A model generated the notes under the pieces. That model was not told where the DNA came from. It did not search any database and saw only the letters and a list, made by a program, of their open reading frames with translations. 7,779 bases of DNA from JASFYU01 sp045046905 (GTDB lineage: Bacteria > Bacteroidota > Bacteroidia > Flavobacteriales > Flavobacteriaceae): contig JASFYU010000011.1 of the NCBI GenBank assembly GCA_045046905.1, forward strand, positions 1-7,779. Reading direction: 5' to 3'. A program made the translations under genes and the position numbers. The first letter of the stretch is position 1, and the number at the start of each line of letters is the position of its first letter. Below, piece after piece: positions 7,416-7,779 of the stretch.

Positions 7416-7518
7416 AAGTTTATGGGTTGATTCTGCACGTTTGAATAATCTAAAAACTAGGTGTGGATCGTATTATGAACTACAATTTGCGAAGAAATTT
7501 ATTTTAAAGGATTGATTT

Positions 7519-7559
7519 CAAAGATAAAATATTTTTCTTGAATATCCTTTTGAATATCC
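7519..7559 (-). promoter_or_regulatory. Possible -7 element with upstream direct repeat for the SH3-like protein gene
   Basis: On the minus strand, TATCTTTG (7526 to 7519) matches TAnnTTTG and lies about 105 bp before the ATG at 7415. Just upstream of it, GGATATTCAA occurs twice on the minus strand (7559-7550 and 7547-7538), with a 12-bp period. No properly spaced TTG -33 element is seen, so the repeat may mark an activator site near the core promoter. Confidence 0.35.
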
Positions 7560-7585
7560 AATTCCACAGGTCAAAAATCATGCTT

Positions 7586-7604
7586 TTTAGGTTTCTAACC
7601 TAAA
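7586..7604. repeat. 19-bp perfect inverted repeat
   Basis: TTTAGGTT 7586-7593 is mirrored by AACCTAAA 7597-7604 around a TCT centre. It lies between the SH3-like protein gene's possible promoter and the IS remnant, 20 bp from the latter. It could be an operator or a remnant structure; no T tract marks it as a terminator. Confidence 0.45.
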
Positions 7605-7623
7605 TCAAAAAGTTTAGTATACT

Positions 7624-7779
7624 GGGTTCTGTCGCATCCAAGTTAGCAAAAATTGAACATTTACATTTGTCAACAAAAAAAGAAATATTCAAAGGCCATT
7701 GTACTTCCAAATCAATCATATTACATGCCGTTTACTAGAAATTACGATTTAGTCTCAGTTATCGAGATATTGAAGAACT
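7624..7779 (+). mobile_element. Left end of a degenerate IS6-family insertion sequence, cut by the window edge
   Basis: GGGTTCTGTCGCATC at 7624-7638 resembles the terminal inverted repeat of IS6-family elements (compare GGTTCTGTTGCAA at the ends of IS257-type elements). About 50 bp further in, a frame resembling the IS6 transposase N-terminus begins and runs off the window. The spacing between terminus and transposase fits that family. The right end, the second inverted repeat and any 8-bp target duplication are outside the window. The element looks inactive because its transposase frame is broken. Confidence 0.6.
7652..7779 (+). pseudogene. Broken N-terminal part of an IS6-family transposase
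   Basis: In the frame starting at 7652 the translation reads FKGHCTSKSIILHAVY (from 7688), then a TAG stop at 7736-7738, then KLRFSLSYRDIEEL to the window edge. The block FKGH, KSIIL-AVY, KLRF-LSYRDIEEL is the characteristic N-terminal region of IS6-family DDE transposases (the helix-turn-helix region before the catalytic core). The stop falls where family members usually have an aromatic or aliphatic residue, so it is an in-frame nonsense change without a frameshift in the visible part. No ATG precedes the homology in frame; only ATT 7652 or TTG 7667 could serve, so the start is probably lost too. The catalytic DDE part is not in the window. Confidence 0.65.

Overview
The window looks like a chromosomal piece of a Bacteroidota bacterium, most likely a marine-type member of the Flavobacteriaceae. 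The signs are AT-rich intergenic DNA, starts without strong Shine-Dalgarno sequences, TAnnTTTG-like -7 elements, a TonB-dependent receptor with Bacteroidota-style motifs, and a secreted SH3-like protein of flavobacterial type. This assignment rests on sequence style, not on a database search.

Layout: (1) 1-303, the 3' end of a + strand gene for an integral membrane protein, cut by the left edge. (2) 304-1506, about 1.2 kb with no convincing gene. Its first part (about 363-539) is a dense run of short hairpins with a degenerate repeated motif; the rest is AT-rich and holds isolated palindromes and possible gene relics. (3) 1507-4227, a predicted lipoprotein of 906 aa with an N-terminal YncE/YVTN-like beta-propeller and a C-terminal alkaline-phosphatase-superfamily phosphoesterase (PF04185 type). 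(4) 4398-6467, a 689-aa TonB-dependent outer-membrane receptor on the same strand, 170 bp downstream. (5) 6468-6701, a convergent intergenic region with terminator-like inverted repeats for both flanking genes. (6) 6702-7415 on the minus strand, a secreted protein of 237 aa with two SH3-like domains. (7) 7416-7779, that gene's upstream region (a -7-like element, a 12-bp-spaced direct repeat and a palindrome), then the left end of a decayed IS6-family insertion sequence whose transposase reading frame has an in-frame stop and no ATG.

The central pair is the functional core. A surface or periplasmic phosphoesterase could release a product that the adjacent TonB-dependent receptor imports, giving a small nutrient (possibly phosphorus) acquisition locus without a SusD partner. 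The substrate and the functional link are inference. The flanks, with a hairpin-repeat cluster on one side and an IS remnant on the other, look like accessory or decaying DNA. I saw no CRISPR array, tRNA, rRNA or clear defence system.
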